This document shows, one piece after another, positions 43,162 to 53,856 of a DNA stretch of 64,000 bases (positions within the stretch are counted from its first letter, which is position 1; each line of letters begins with the position of its first letter). The notes under the pieces were generated by a model, which searched no databases, had not been told where the DNA came from, and saw only the letters and a list, made by a program, of their open reading frames with translations. The position numbers and the translations under genes are program-made. Origin of the DNA: Euborellia annulipes (lineage: Eukaryota > Arthropoda > Insecta > Dermaptera > Anisolabididae); assembly GCA_023213315.1 (NCBI GenBank), contig JAKCPI010005660.1, positions 216,204-280,203 of the forward strand. The letters run 5' to 3'.

Positions 43162-43519
43162 TAGCACAAAATTTTTTCTATTAAATAATTATTATCAATT
43201 TTATTAACATCGTATATTTATTTCTTTTTTTATTCATTTACATTTTTTCATTTAATATAAAGAGATTAAATAAAGCAAAAAATTTTATCTAACTTACAAA
43301 AGATGTCACGCGGTATAAGTAAAACAAATTTTTTTATACCATCCTCAGTAATATACGCTGATAAAAAAAATCAGAAAAATTAATCTTAAAAGATATTGTT
43401 GTGGAGGCAGAAAGATACAAAATTTGAAAATTAGGTATAATAGTATATCAAAATTTTAATTTAAAATGAAATTTGCACTGAAGGATTGAAATCTTTGTTT
43501 CCATGGATTGTGGTGATCT

Positions 43520-44235
43520 GGGCCCTATTTCATAAAGACTGACAATACGACAATTTAAAAATTGACAAATTGTCAAGCTTATGATGGCGTAACATGGGTG
43601 GCACCCGGTGCGGGCCGCACTCCCCTAGTTACCCCACTGCCTCTATCTACATTATTATTACTATTATAAAAGTAAATTTGTAAATAATTAATATAAAAAC
43701 TATTTTTATTTTCATTTATTTAATCAATTTATAAATATTTTAATTAAATATTAAATAAATGAAATATTATATTATCAAATAAATAAAGTATCATTGCAAA
43801 TTAGATTAATTTATTAAATATATATATAAATAATAAATTATTAATTAATAATATATAAATATATATATATATATATATTATTTCCTTTTAATCAATTCAG
43901 TTTAAATAAAACCCGAAATGTGAATATTTTTACCAAAATAAATCCTAATACAAATTATTCTAAGTTATACGACACAGCTTCTAGTCCCTGTCAGAATTTT
44001 TTCTACAATTGTTAAACAAAAAAAAAAATTTATCACGACAATTATTGTTTCAAAAAAAAAATAAGACAAATTGTCAAAATTTACCTGTCAGTATAAAAAA
44101 TTTATGAAACCAAAATTGTCATGACAATTTAACAAAAATGTCATATTTTTATTTGACAATTATGAAACATGTACTCAACAAATTGTCAAATAGTTGAAAA
44201 TCGCCTGTCATTGTCAGCTTTACGAAATAGGGCCC
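43520..44235. mobile_element. 716 bp MITE with GGGCCCTATTTC ends, between convergent genes
   Basis: Inverted ends GGGCCCTATTTCATAAAG and CTTTACGAAATAGGGCCC, followed inward by CTGACAAT and many internal GACAATTT/AAATTGTC units in both orientations. It fills most of the gap between the innexin and DUOXA 3' ends. No transposase. Confidence 0.75.
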
Positions 44236-44787
44236 TGGAAAGTAGATTATAAAAGGACATCTAGGTCCCAAAGGGTGGGGGATCCCCCACTCTTTGGGAG
44301 AATACTGTCTCTCGAAGTAGTCTGACTTCAAAACAATATTATAATTTATTAAACATAAAAAATGTTAACTTGGTAGAGCCTTGTTTGAAAAGGATGTTAA
44401 TCAAATTAATTACTTAAATAAAATAAAGACAAATATATCGATATTAAATTTCTAGTACTAATCGGCATTTTTCTAAAATATACTATTTAATGCAAAATTT
44501 GCTTTTTATAAAGATTTCAAATAAATTATTCTAAGAAAAATAGAAAATTATAAAATTTTAAATTATCGAACGAATATTATAATATCTATATATTCGTCTT
44601 AATTTTATTTATATCCAATATTTGATTAAAATGATTTGTATATGGGTTAAATTTACTTAGAAATATATAACATTGTTCATATTAATTTAAAAAAATAAAA
44701 ATTAAACAAGGTATTTTGATATTTTTGTCCTTGATTGTTTATTTGGCTCGCATCATCTACCTTATTTATTGTTAACAACTTATGTTA

Positions 44788-44904
44788 TCAAGTTCTTACT
44801 GGAATATTCGAATAAAGTGGTTGCTCTACGTTTCGTGGGGTAACTCGGGCTCGAAACAAATTCCTCTGTGCTTTTACAATTGTAGTTCCACGTTTTAAAA
44901 GATA
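44788..44904 (-). CDS. DUOXA exon 9 (terminal)
   Basis: 117 nt including TGA, acceptor TTTTTTTTTAG. It encodes a basic tail (YLLKRGTTIVKAQRNLFRAR). The phase fits exon 8 exactly, but there is no family motif to confirm it. Confidence 0.72.
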   Translation of the reverse strand, partial: YLLKRGTTIVKAQRNLFRARVTPRNVEQPLYSNIPVRT

Positions 44905-47900
44905 CTAAAAAAAAAAGAAAATACATGTAAAACAGTCATGTAACTGATTCAAATTAAATATAAAAGAGAGTCTTTTGCACAATAATAATGGCCCAATTTA
45001 ATAACTTTATTTATTTTAATAATTCTATTAATTATTAAAATAAACGGTTTTGTGCAAAAATGACTTTTATTTAAAATAACTAGAGCTTGGATGTTCTTGC
45101 GTATCCCGTGGGCTAATTAGGATAGAATAAGAAGACATGCGCCTTGAATTCTGATTCTAAATAGAGGTAGATTAAATTGTACCATCTGTCAAAGTTCCTC
45201 AGCATAATTTCTTTTTCATTTCATAATTATTTATCAATCATATTTTTCAGTTCGATTATATAAAATTATATTTAATAAATGTGTGAGTTGTTTAGCCAAA
45301 TCCGAATTAAGGTATTAATATCTTATTCAAATGAATAGATCTCGAAAATTATTTAAATAAATTTATATACAAGGTGTCAGAGTGATCAAAAGAAATTGTA
45401 GAGTGCTTCAAGAATTTAACGCACCATATACTATCGATTATTAAAACCCGGGTCAAACCTTAAAATATGGATGCATTAATCCCATAAGATGACCAAATAT
45501 GTACAATGAAGGGGAAAAACAATAAAAATATGTTCTATCACAAATTGAGTCGCATTTTGTATTATATTTTTTTATAACATGCAATTTCTCTAAATTTTCT
45601 TCGTTTAAGAACATGCTTTTATCGGAGAACACGTTGGACACAATGATCTTTGAAGATCGTTTTGGTTAAAAATTGGAGTGCATGTAATTTCTTCAAAAAA
45701 AGCCAAAATATGCACATATGCACGAAACAAATAGGGTTATTTCGAATCGAATACTCATCAAATGGATAATTGCACAGGAACGTATTCACAAATACAAATA
45801 TGCATTTGCATGAACATCCGGGCTCTAACAATAAAAATAATCGTGTGTCAACTATTCAGTTTTAAGGTCATTAATAACTTTTTTTTATTTACCTCAGGTT
45901 CAGGTTCATTTTCGTTACTTGAATGAGGCATCATTTCCATCATATTTAAATCAGAATTTGACAGATTTTTCATTTCATTTTCCATTTCGCTTTTTGCTAA
46001 AAAAAAAAAAAATCAAACCAATTATTATTATTTTTTTTTATTAATGATACAAGTTTATTTACACAATCGCATGCATTAAGGGCCTCAATTTGTATCTCAA
46101 ATAATTTAGGAATTTTTTTTTACAAATTTAGCGGATGGGACATTAAAAATTTCCTCATATTCGCTGTGCAAACTTTTACATGTGTAGACCCGGCTTAAAA
46201 ATAAAATCCCTTGATGATATATAAAATTATTATTATTTTTACTTAAATAAGTTTCTTCGTAATCAGCTAGAGGATCAAGCCCAAAGAAAACTGCAATGTC
46301 GTCCGGAAAACGAAGATCAAAAATTATAATTAATATTCCAAGAAGTAAACAAAATAAACCTGCAGAAGAAAAAAATAATAAAACGTGTTAAGCAACTCTC
46401 TAAGAAAAGTAAATTAGGATTTGAATATAGATGTCAAGAAAAACAATTACCATTGAAAAGAGCAATGTAAAAGCTAGAACCATGATGAAGAGATATTTGA
46501 GATGTACTGTTTGGAGCTTTATTAGGCAGAAGAATTGATAATTCCTTATTTCGTAAAATAAACCATAAAACACATGCTGTTAACTGGGAAATTCCTGTAA
46601 ATGAGAGCATCATGCCACCATAACGAATTACTGTCAAAAGGAGTAGATTTGCTAAAAGCCAACAAGGGAAAGACATCCTAAAAAGAAAAAAAATATTTAT
46701 GAGTAGGCTTATATATTAAATAATAGAAATTTTGTTCTTCTAATTAAAAAATTAAATTTAATTCTACTATATCTGATTGAATATTTGGATTTACCACATA
46801 GCGATATGAGTATACCATCCAGCGGTTCGATAAAATCTTCCATAACGAATCTCTTCTCCATCAATAATAAAATAATCAACAATCCATAAAATAGGAATTG
46901 GTACTCCTTGAATTTGGGCTTTGCGCAAAGTTTGTTGCAACTTTCCAGCTAAAAAAAATACAATAATTAAAAATTATTAAGGTGAAAATAAAAAAGTCTC
47001 TTTTTCAGTGACGTCATTTCACTTTTTGTTTGGGGGGGGGGGGGCAAAAAGTGTTACTTAATTTATATACATGTAAACATATATATATATATATTTTTAT
47101 CAATATTATCTTCTATATCTATACTTATTTATAAAGAGAAAGAGCGAGTTTGTTTGTATGTATGGGCTAAGCTCAGGATTTACCAGGATTAGGTAGATGT
47201 AGGCAGCCAGCAAATAATAAAAAAACTTTATTTAATTATCGTTGACGTTTCAGGATCAAATCGAACCCATCTTCAGGACGATAAACTGTTAACGTTGCTT
47301 AGATAGAGCATTTCAGTTCATACAAAAATAAATGAATAAATTTGCATATACCATCAGATGTATACGAGAATTGCAGTAGGTGCATGGGCTGTATTTTTTT
47401 TTTTATTTTGTGTCAAATGGGCCCGAAACAACAATACTGGCCAAGATTGAAAGACTGTCGAAGATAATTAAATAAAGTTTTTTTATTATTTGTTGGCTGC
47501 CTACATCTACCTAATCCAAATAATTTCAGCCATCGAATTTCTTCTACTTATAGATCAAGATTTACTATTTTTTTTCCAAAGCCTTGGGGGAGGTAGGGGT
47601 AAATGCCCTCCCTCCCCCCCTTCTCAAATGACATCCCTGCTCTTTTTAGCTTGTTCATAAAAGTTTCAATTTACAAAAAATACTTGGTTAATTCCTAATA
47701 AATAGAGGATCCGTCAGGGAAGTATGACGTTTTTGAAAAAAAAAAAATCATAACTCAGAGAATTTTCAATGAAATCAAAATGTTATTTTTTTAATAGGTA
47801 GGTGTGGATTTGCCATTTCGTATTCATATCAAAGGAAAGCTTATAAAAACATTCATGTATGAAAAATAATGTCATCTAAGTGATGTCAGTGCTTTTCCAC

Positions 47901-50900
47901 ACACAGAGTTGACTAGGCATGATATTGACATTAGAAGAGTCTTTTTTCAGGGAACTTGTCACACCTCAAGGGATTCTATGGCATTTTTGAGAGAACATTT
48001 TCCAGGACGACTCATTTCGCTGCGAGGGGACATCGAGTCGCCCCCATAATCACCTGATTGCGATTTTTTTTTACGTGGGGGTACCTAAAGCCCCGCGTAT
48101 TATTAAGAAACCAAGGACCCTTGATTAGCTATCACCCGAGAAATTCCGGCCAACATGTTGGAAGGATGCATGAACAACTTCTCTACTTCAGGAGTGTGTG
48201 GAAAAGAAAGGACATCACTTAGATGATATTATTTTTTGAATAATTTGAAATATTTGAATGTTTCTTTAACCTTTTCTTTGATATTAATACGAAAGTCCAC
48301 AGCTACCTATTTAAAAAATAAAATTTTGATTTCGTTGATTTGCCATTCGAAATTAGATAATGATAATAATTGAATTTAAGCCACGATTAAAGAACTTTTC
48401 ATTCTTACAAAATCACACGAGTTGCAAAAACGCCTTATATTATTTATATCGATTTTGCAAACCCTTATATATATATATATATATAAATATTATATCAGTT
48501 GTCGCATTCAAAAGTAGATAAAAGCCTAACTTTGAGTCTTTCTAGTTTATTATATAAAAATACAAAATAACAAATTTCCTAAATTTTTTTTAAAATATAA
48601 TTAATTTGTTATTTTTATAAACTAGTTTGATCAGCCCAAAAGTAAGCGTGTGTATAGTTATATATCAAACAAATTGAAATTTTTATCTCCTATTTGAAAC
48701 TGGATTGAATATTTAAAAAAATAAAAATTTATTAATATAATCAAATTATTTATTGGAATGTTTTCAGGGGTGCCGGAACGAATTTGAATCAGGAGAGGGG
48801 GGGGGAGGAAGGGGCAACCTCCCTTAAAAAAATAAAGACAATTAAAAATATTTATTTCCTTCAAATAGTATAAACAAATCTACTATAGCCTAAAAAAAAT
48901 ATTTAAAAATAAATAAAATAAAAGAAGCCCCCCTGCCCCCTCCTATAGGTTGCCAAGGGGGCAATGTACCCTCCTTGTGTACCCTTGCTCCGTTTAAATA
49001 TTAAACATTTATTTTACTTCTCTTGATAATTCTTTAAAATTTGATGAATAATTGGTGACAACACTTCTCTGTAACATTTATCGAGAGCCACAAATAATCC
49101 TTCAAAGAGCCGCAGGTTGGCCACCCCTGTTGTATAGAATGCCAACAAAGTTTTACTCACACTTTTCCTTTAGACTGTTATTTTGAAAAGACTTTTTCAA
49201 TATATCCTGATGAAAGTCGTTAGATGAGACCAAAACATCGACGGAATTCCTATATTTATAACTTCAATCATCCTATCCAGTTCATACATAATATTTAAGA
49301 GAAAAAAATTTTCTCTAATCCATTTTTCTCATTTTATTATTAATCTAAATTTAGTTACCTTGAGGACCAAATCCTATCCGACCCTGGTCCCATTGCCAGG
49401 GAAAATTTTCATTATAATTTATTGTTTCATTTGGAAATGCAATCAGTGGTGTCTCTATATTAACAAAATAATTAATAGTGTTAATAATAATAATAGTGAA
49501 TATATGGTTAAATAAAAGATAACATACTCGATTTAAGAGTGATATTAAATCCACGTAAACCTATGTATATACCAAAATTCCCTTCGATTCGTTTGGACAT
49601 TCCAGGTTTATAAGGAGTATCCACATTTTCAATTGTAGCACAATCCCAAGAATAGCCGAAGTTGCTCGCTAAAATAATAAAAATTTCAGAAATTTTTTAA
49701 CTGGCATTTAATTTTTGTTATGAAATTTAATAAGGGAGAACAAGTTGCGCCAGCTAATTATGTAAGAAACGCCAAATTCATCAGAGCCCTTTTCACTGAA
49801 ATTACTAAATATCAATGGCCAGTTTAATATTGGCTCTATGTAAGGAAGAGCCGGAAAATGAATTTGAAAAATCTGAAATACTACCCATCAGTAAAGTGAA
49901 CTTCAAACAATTTTCAGGACAAAATGAGAATATACATTTTAAAGATGATCTAAAAAATAATTGATATATGAATTTTAATCAAAATCGTTAGAGCCGATTT
50001 TGAGAAATTCGAAAAAAAAACTGAGAAAGTATTTTTAGTAAAGTTCTAGTACTCCTCAGGGGGGTGCCTGACTTAAATATAAAATTTTAACCTCGTAGCT
50101 CAAAATCGTTACACAGACAGACCAATTTTTGGACTCAGGGGACCTCAAAACACGTATATCCATCAAAATCTAGACATCGAATTTTTGACATGATCGCAAT
50201 ACTTTCTCTCCATATATTACATATATAGTAAGAGAAAGTAAAAATTAAATTTTGGAATGTAAGAGAGCAAGTATAGGTGCAGCAAATAAAGAAAGCTTTT
50301 GGATGCCAAATCCCGAAAAGGAGACGTTTCGAACAAATTTTTATTCGTCCATCCTGTCTTTGTACGCTTATAAACTAATTAGGCACAAAGTTGCCATTTT
50401 TGTTGCGGCACGAATTTGTGCACATGTATATTTTTTTATAAAAACAGCCGAGTGTTAATGTTGACAGATATTATCTTATAGACTTTCACGAAACATTTCG
50501 TGCCGGAACAACAATGAAAAAAGAAAGGAAGAAAAAAAACCTCTTCATTTGCTGCACCTGTACTTGCTCTCTTCCATTCCATAACATCAACAGCAACTTC
50601 TCTTTAACTTAAATATTCATATGGCCTACTCACCCATAATTAAAATTCCAATTAATAAACTAACATTTATCCGAATGGTTAAAAAAATAAGCTAAAAACA
50701 AAAAAAAATCTCAAATTAACATATTAATAAATAATAATCATAAATGATAATTGGATTTTACTTACACATTTCCCTCTTACATTAGAAATAACTGTTACGT
50801 AACAAATAATTAATATTATATATGCTAAAACAAAACCTGAGTCTATTAGATCAAAATAAGCAGCGGTACGATGTTTTTCAAATTGTGAAGGATTTATTTG

Positions 50901-50933
50901 CTCTCGAAAAGCTTGAAACCAAGGCATTTTCAA
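44788..50933 (-). CDS. DUOXA/NIP-type dual oxidase maturation factor (9 exons, 393 aa)
   Basis: Exons (5' to 3' on the - strand) 50933-50766, 50691-50634, 49668-49528, 49454-49359, 46948-46795, 46677-46451, 46359-46243, 45996-45893 and 44904-44788 join in phase. Family marks: MPWFQAFRE and YFDLIDSGF at the start, VRGKC before TM2, FNITLKSK and the hallmark ETINYNENFPW (residues 132-142) in the large extracellular loop, then GRFYRTAGWYTHIAMWMSFPCWLLANLL, GGMMLSFTGISQL and LHHGSSFYIALFNG in the membrane core. DUOXA proteins are multi-pass ER/plasma membrane partners needed for dual oxidase to leave the ER and make hydrogen peroxide; fly and other arthropod members are called NIP or moladietz. 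The cytosolic tail is Met/Glu-rich then Arg-rich. Met3 is an alternative start. AATAAA lies just past the TGA. No DUOX gene is in the window. Confidence 0.95.
45455..45835 (-). pseudogene. Possible Tc1/mariner-type transposase fragment
   Basis: The - strand reads RVFSDKSMFLNEENLEKL and, after 30 codons, IFGHLMGLMHPYFK. SDxSxF and the FGxxxxxxxHPYF pattern resemble the second-Asp region of Tc1-like transposases. The frame shifts near 45620. Weak similarity only. Confidence 0.35.
45893..45996 (-). CDS. DUOXA exon 8
   Basis: 104 nt, acceptor TTTTTTTTAG, donor GTAAAT, ending phase 0. It encodes a Glu/Met/Asn-rich cytosolic segment (KSEMENEMKNLSNSD, ending NEPEPE). Confidence 0.75.
46243..46359 (-). 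CDS. DUOXA exon 7
   Basis: 117 nt, acceptor TTCTTCTGCAG, donor GTAAAA. It encodes the last membrane segment, LFCLLLGILIIIFDL, and FFGLDPLADYEETYL. Confidence 0.88.
46451..46677 (-). CDS. DUOXA exon 6
   Basis: 227 nt, acceptor TTCTTTTTAG, donor GTAATT. It completes Trp206 with exon 5 and encodes two membrane segments, CWLLANLLLLTVIRYGGMML and ISQLTACVLWFIL, then LHHGSSFYIALFN. Confidence 0.94.
46795..46948 (-). CDS. DUOXA exon 5
   Basis: 154 nt, acceptor TTTTTTTTAG, donor GTAAAT, leaving in phase 2. It encodes GVPIPILWIVDYFIIDGEE and GRFYRTAGWYTHIAM. Confidence 0.93.
47183..47520. repeat. Foldback element with one hammerhead-like core
   Basis: Outer ends GGATTAGGTAGATGTAGGCA and inverse, then GCCAGCAAATAATAAAAAAA; arms of about 60 bp survive, with a 220 bp interior. 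It lies in DUOXA intron 4. Confidence 0.8.
47240..47285 (-). ncRNA. Hammerhead ribozyme variant
   Basis: On the - strand CTGAAGA (47270-47276), T, stem II GGGTT/GATCC (with a G-U and weak closing pairs), then TGAAACGTCAAC. An extra T lies before GAAA. The conserved core is otherwise complete. The matching right-arm ribozyme is not preserved. Confidence 0.5.
47755..48345. mobile_element. Tc1/mariner-superfamily element remnant with long ends
   Basis: AGGTAGGTGTGGATTTGCCA and the inverse of TCCACAGCTACCTATTT mark paired ends, with CATCTAAGTGATGTC facing ACATCACTTAGATGAT further in. The interior carries a degenerate transposase. Confidence 0.65.
47955..48190 (+). pseudogene. Degenerate Tc1/mariner-superfamily transposase fragment
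   Basis: The + frame reads GTCHTSRDSMAFLREHFPGR and LISLRGDIESPP, a stop, then SPDCDFFL. This corresponds to the CHTxxxxxxLLRExFPGRxIS...WPPRSPDLTPxDFFLWG stretch of arthropod transposases around the third catalytic Asp. Several stops and a frameshift follow. Confidence 0.75.
49203..49243 (+). ncRNA. CpG-decayed hammerhead-like motif
   Basis: CTGATGA at 49207-49213, a GTC/GAC-based stem with loop, then CCAAAACATCGACGG. Compared with CCGAAACGTC, both CpG sites are CpA. Likely inactive. No matching inverted arm is seen. Confidence 0.4.
49359..49454 (-). CDS. DUOXA exon 4
   Basis: 96 nt after a 73 nt intron, acceptor TTGTTAATATAG, donor GTAACT. It encodes PNETINYNENFPWQWDQGR, the most recognisable family stretch. 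Confidence 0.95.
49528..49668 (-). CDS. DUOXA exon 3
   Basis: 141 nt, acceptor ATTATTTTAG, donor GTATGT. It encodes SNFGYSWDCATIEN to GLRGFNITLKS, start of the extracellular loop with an N-glycosylation-type NIT. Confidence 0.92.
49860..50245. repeat. GACAGACAGACC-family half element
   Basis: ACACAGACAGACCAATTTTT, GGGGACCTCAAAACACGTAT, ATCTAGACATCGAATTTTTG and the end TACTTTCTCTCCATATATTA with its inverse TAGTAAGAGAAAGTA match the right arm of the palindrome at 34815. It lies in DUOXA intron 2. Confidence 0.7.
50249..50583. repeat. Foldback-type element with decayed hammerhead
   Basis: Ends GGAATGTAAGAGAGCAAGTA and inverse (TACTTGCTCTCTTCCATTCC), then GGTGCAGCAAAT paired. On the - strand, AGGAT, an 8 bp stem GGACGAAT/ATTTGTTC with loop AAAA, then GAAACGTC (50322-50358). 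Only the first CTG of the core is lost (GAC). It lies in DUOXA intron 2. Confidence 0.65.
50634..50691 (-). CDS. DUOXA exon 2
   Basis: 58 nt after a 74 nt intron, acceptor TTTTTAG, donor GTGAGT, phase 1. It encodes the second membrane segment, LIFLTIRINVSLLIGILIM. Confidence 0.88.
50766..50933 (-). CDS. DUOXA exon 1
   Basis: 56 codons from MKMPWFQAFRE to VRGKC, donor GTAAGT, phase 0. It holds the first membrane segment (FVLAYIILIICYVTVI). Confidence 0.9.
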
Positions 50934-51514
50934 AAATAAGAGGAATGCTATAAATTTATGTAATACCCTATTTTTATATAAAATCTAAATGAAAGTTTTC
51001 CTGTTAAAAGAAAGGAAAAGACTTTTTCCTGTTTCCTGAGATAATTTATCTTTAGTTAAAAAAAAAATTAAAGATAATTGTAGAGAAATATATATATATA
51101 TATATATTTAAAGAGAAAGAGATAGAATAATATAAAAATTATAAAATTTTAAATATTCAATGATAAAATTTCAAATTATTTTAAATAAAATTATTTTATA
51201 ATAACGTTTTGAAGAAATTATTTTTTAAATTATTATTAAATTAAAATAACATTTAAATATACAAAAATTTCTTCTTATAATTATATCAATCAATGCTTCT
51301 AAATTCATAATCGCCTGTATGTAGGATTAAGGAGGCATGGGGATTTCCCCAAATGGAAGAGAAAAAAGTTAATCCAAACAAAGAAGAAAATGTACATAGG
51401 CTACAATTTGCAGCCATATACTAATATGGAAGAAAAATTAAATAACAATGAAATATATGAAAAATGACTAATTTTTTAATAAAAATTTTTATATAATAAA
51501 TAGTGATTTTAATA
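50934..51514. other. Upstream flank of DUOXA
   Basis: AT-rich DNA with TATATATATATA runs and no supported exon. The DUOXA promoter presumably lies in or near 50934-51050, but no core motif stands out. Confidence 0.35.
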
Positions 51515-51665
51515 TTTTATTTTAATGAAACAAGAGAGAATGACGACAGGGTATAAATAATATCTTAACTTGACGTTTAGGTTGAGACCCTCTTCCTAGC
51601 GAGGGCCACTAAAGACTGTCGAGACTCTCTCTTGTTTTATTAATTTTAACAGTCCTTTATCTCAT
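51515..51665. repeat. Small foldback with decayed hammerhead
   Basis: TTTTAATGAAACAAGAGAGA on the left faces TCTCTCTTGTTTTATTAA on the right. The - strand interior reads CTAGGAAGAGG then TAAACGTC (51572-51579), a damaged version of the core plus GAAACGTC. Confidence 0.5.
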
Positions 51666-52144
51666 AATTATATTATTTTAATATTATATAAGAACAAGAA
51701 ATATATTTTATATCTTAATGACATAAAAACTAACACATATAAAAATTTTATATATCAATATATATTATACATACATTCAAAAAGTAAATGTCTTATTTTT
51801 ATATTGGTCTGAATTATTATTATATAAATAAGTGTTCGTTCGTCTGTCGGTCATGGGAATTTAATAAACTTTCTGTTAGAATTTCATATTGAAATTTTGC
51901 ACCATTTTAGGGGATATTAGTAAGTGGTCAGAAAAATAATCGCGTTCACAAATATACATTTGAGGATATGCTCAAAAAATTTAGTATTTTTGCATTGAAA
52001 AACATTCTCTCCCTATGGAAACTTGCGTTTAAAATGTTGACTGTTTGAAATACAAAATTTTAATCTCATATTTGGAGATTTTATACAGTGAATTCTAAAT
52101 AAATACAAAATTTCATAAGAATTGGAAAATTTTTAAAAGTTCCA

Positions 52145-52310
52145 AAGGGGACCCCCCCCCTTTTTGAATCGAAATTTACATTCAAATCCCCATAGGGATT
52201 TAACATTGGTTCTATGCAAGGAAGAGCAGGAAAATGAATTTGAAAAATCTGAAATACTACATCAGTAAAGAGAAAATAAAAAGAGGTGTATGACTTCAAT
52301 AGATCCAATT
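52145..52310. repeat. Dispersed repeat fragment
   Basis: GGTTCTATGCAAGGAAGAGC and GAAAATGAATTTGAAAAATC also occur at about 49825-49875 (TGGCTCTATGTAAGGAAGAG). Part of an unclassified dispersed repeat, degenerate here. Confidence 0.4.
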
Positions 52311-52861
52311 ACGGTTAAAAGTCATGAAGATATGCAACCATTATCTATATATATATATATAATAGTAGGGTGTCCGTATGTCTATTCGTCTGTAACTTTT
52401 AATTGAAAAATAATTAAAGGAATGTAGGTTGTTGAAAAGTCAATGTTTGAAATATAAAAATTAATTAGTATGACTTAGATCACTCATATTAAAAGACTTA
52501 GCATTTCGTCCAATAAGAAGCTTCCCTGAGTCTTTCTTTTAACTATCATAATCACTAAAACTTCTTTGGCAATTGTGATCTTATGGATTTTAAATACCAT
52601 AAATAGTGAGCTTTAATAAAGGTAGAGTGTAAGATTCATTAAAAGAAAAATTAAGTGGAAGTTTCTAAGTATGGAAATCACATATATAAAATTGGATGGA
52701 TTTAGATATATAAGAAGTAAAAATATTATTTGGCACAATATATTACTAACATCTAATGTTCCAATAAAATGGATCATTGGTTTTATTTTTTCATTCTAAA
52801 AATAAAAATATGTTTGTTTTTGCCTCTCCGGTCATAGGGAAGAAGCAAAAATATTTTAATA

Positions 52862-53413
52862 CAGTAGAGTCTTGCTAATCCGGCCTAAACGGGACCGGCC
52901 CTATGCCGGATTACCCAAACATTACCTTGCCTATCATTGCTTTTATATTGTAAAATTGTTTTGCTACATTGTATTTATAAGAATGCCTGTTTAGTGTTTT
53001 TTTGAGTCGTTCTCAAATCAATATTAAAGGGAGATTCGCTCAGGGGCCCACATCTTGTGGGTACGTGGATGGCGACCACGAGCTGCCCGAGCTGGGACAG
53101 GCAGTCCTTCCGTTCTTTGTACGTCTGTCTCTTCCTTCCTCTTTTCAACAGACGTCAGACCATGTGACAGGCCGGCCTATTCTATCCTTCTCGGTCCCAA
53201 AAACGCATGATAGGTTTGTAGGGAAAAAGTGAGGTCCGCCGACCTCGCATCGCGGGAATAAGGCGGGGACAGAAGAAGAAGAACAATATTAAAGGGAGAT
53301 AAACGTATAATTATTTTTTATTTATTTAGAAAAAATTTAAGAAGTGGTTTTTCAACACGCCGGATTAGCCGGTATGCCGGAGTATCGAGGTCCGGATTAG
53401 CAAGACTCTGCTG
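52862..53413. mobile_element. Pogo/Tigger-like MITE, copy 2, with nested SINE
   Basis: Ends CAGTAGAGTCTTGCTAATCC and inverse, with TA on both sides. It is about 140 bp longer than the copy at 26185 because a SINE sits inside. The nested insertion dates the MITE as the older element. Confidence 0.85.
53036..53283 (+). mobile_element. SINE with (GAA)n tail, copy 1
   Basis: 248 bp, flanked by perfect 17 bp target duplications CAATATTAAAGGGAGAT at 53019-53035 and 53284-53300. It begins TCGCTCAGGGGCCCACATC and ends GACAGAAGAAGAAGAA. Far more GC-rich than its surroundings. A diverged copy is at 59291-59514 on the other strand. Its small-RNA ancestor is not recognised. Confidence 0.8.
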
Positions 53414-53471
53414 TATTTAATAATCTGGGAGATAGCCAAAACAAATCATTTTACTTTACGTCACATATTGT

Positions 53472-53822
53472 CAGGTCTATTCTTTAAAAACAGACATTAA
53501 AATTTAAAATTAACAAATAGTGTTTCAAAAGTATTGTAAAAATAATCAACGTTAAAAAATGCTATTCTCTAAACAAAGTTTTAACAGCGAAAGGACCCCA
53601 TTTTTATTTTAAATACGACGTAAAAATATTAAAGGCACCCCCTAGACATGACATTAATTTTTAACACTATTTACTAAATGTTGGCTTTAGTTTTTTGTTT
53701 ACAGAATAGCTATTTGAGGCAAGGAAGTGTTAAAATGAATTAATGTTGTTTACAGATGTTAAAAGTTAAAGTTTTTGCTTGGAGAAATAAAAGTTAACGT
53801 TTTTGCTTAGAGAATAGACCTG
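53472..53822. mobile_element. MITE of the AGAATAGACCTG family, copy 2
   Basis: Ends CAGGTCTATTCTTTAAAAAC and AGAGAATAGACCTG are inverted. Interior blocks, including GGCACCCCCTAGACATGAC, match inverted parts of copy 1 (GTCTAGGGGGTGCC at 12069). It abuts the PIG-V stop codon by 34 bp. Confidence 0.75.
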
Positions 53823-53856
53823 TTTGTGTGATTGAGAAACCATTCAAAACCCTGTT

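Noticed and set aside
43310..43356. CTGAGGA followed by a GGTATAA/TTATACC hairpin on the - strand, downstream of the innexin
   Set aside because: The nucleotides after the hairpin are GCGTGACATC instead of GAAA plus a cleavage triplet, and there is no inverted partner. Too weak to list as a ribozyme.
44830..44845. CGAAACGTAGAG on the - strand, resembling the hammerhead GAAAC box
   Set aside because: It lies in DUOXA exon 9 coding for PRNVEQ, with no CTGANGA or stem II upstream.
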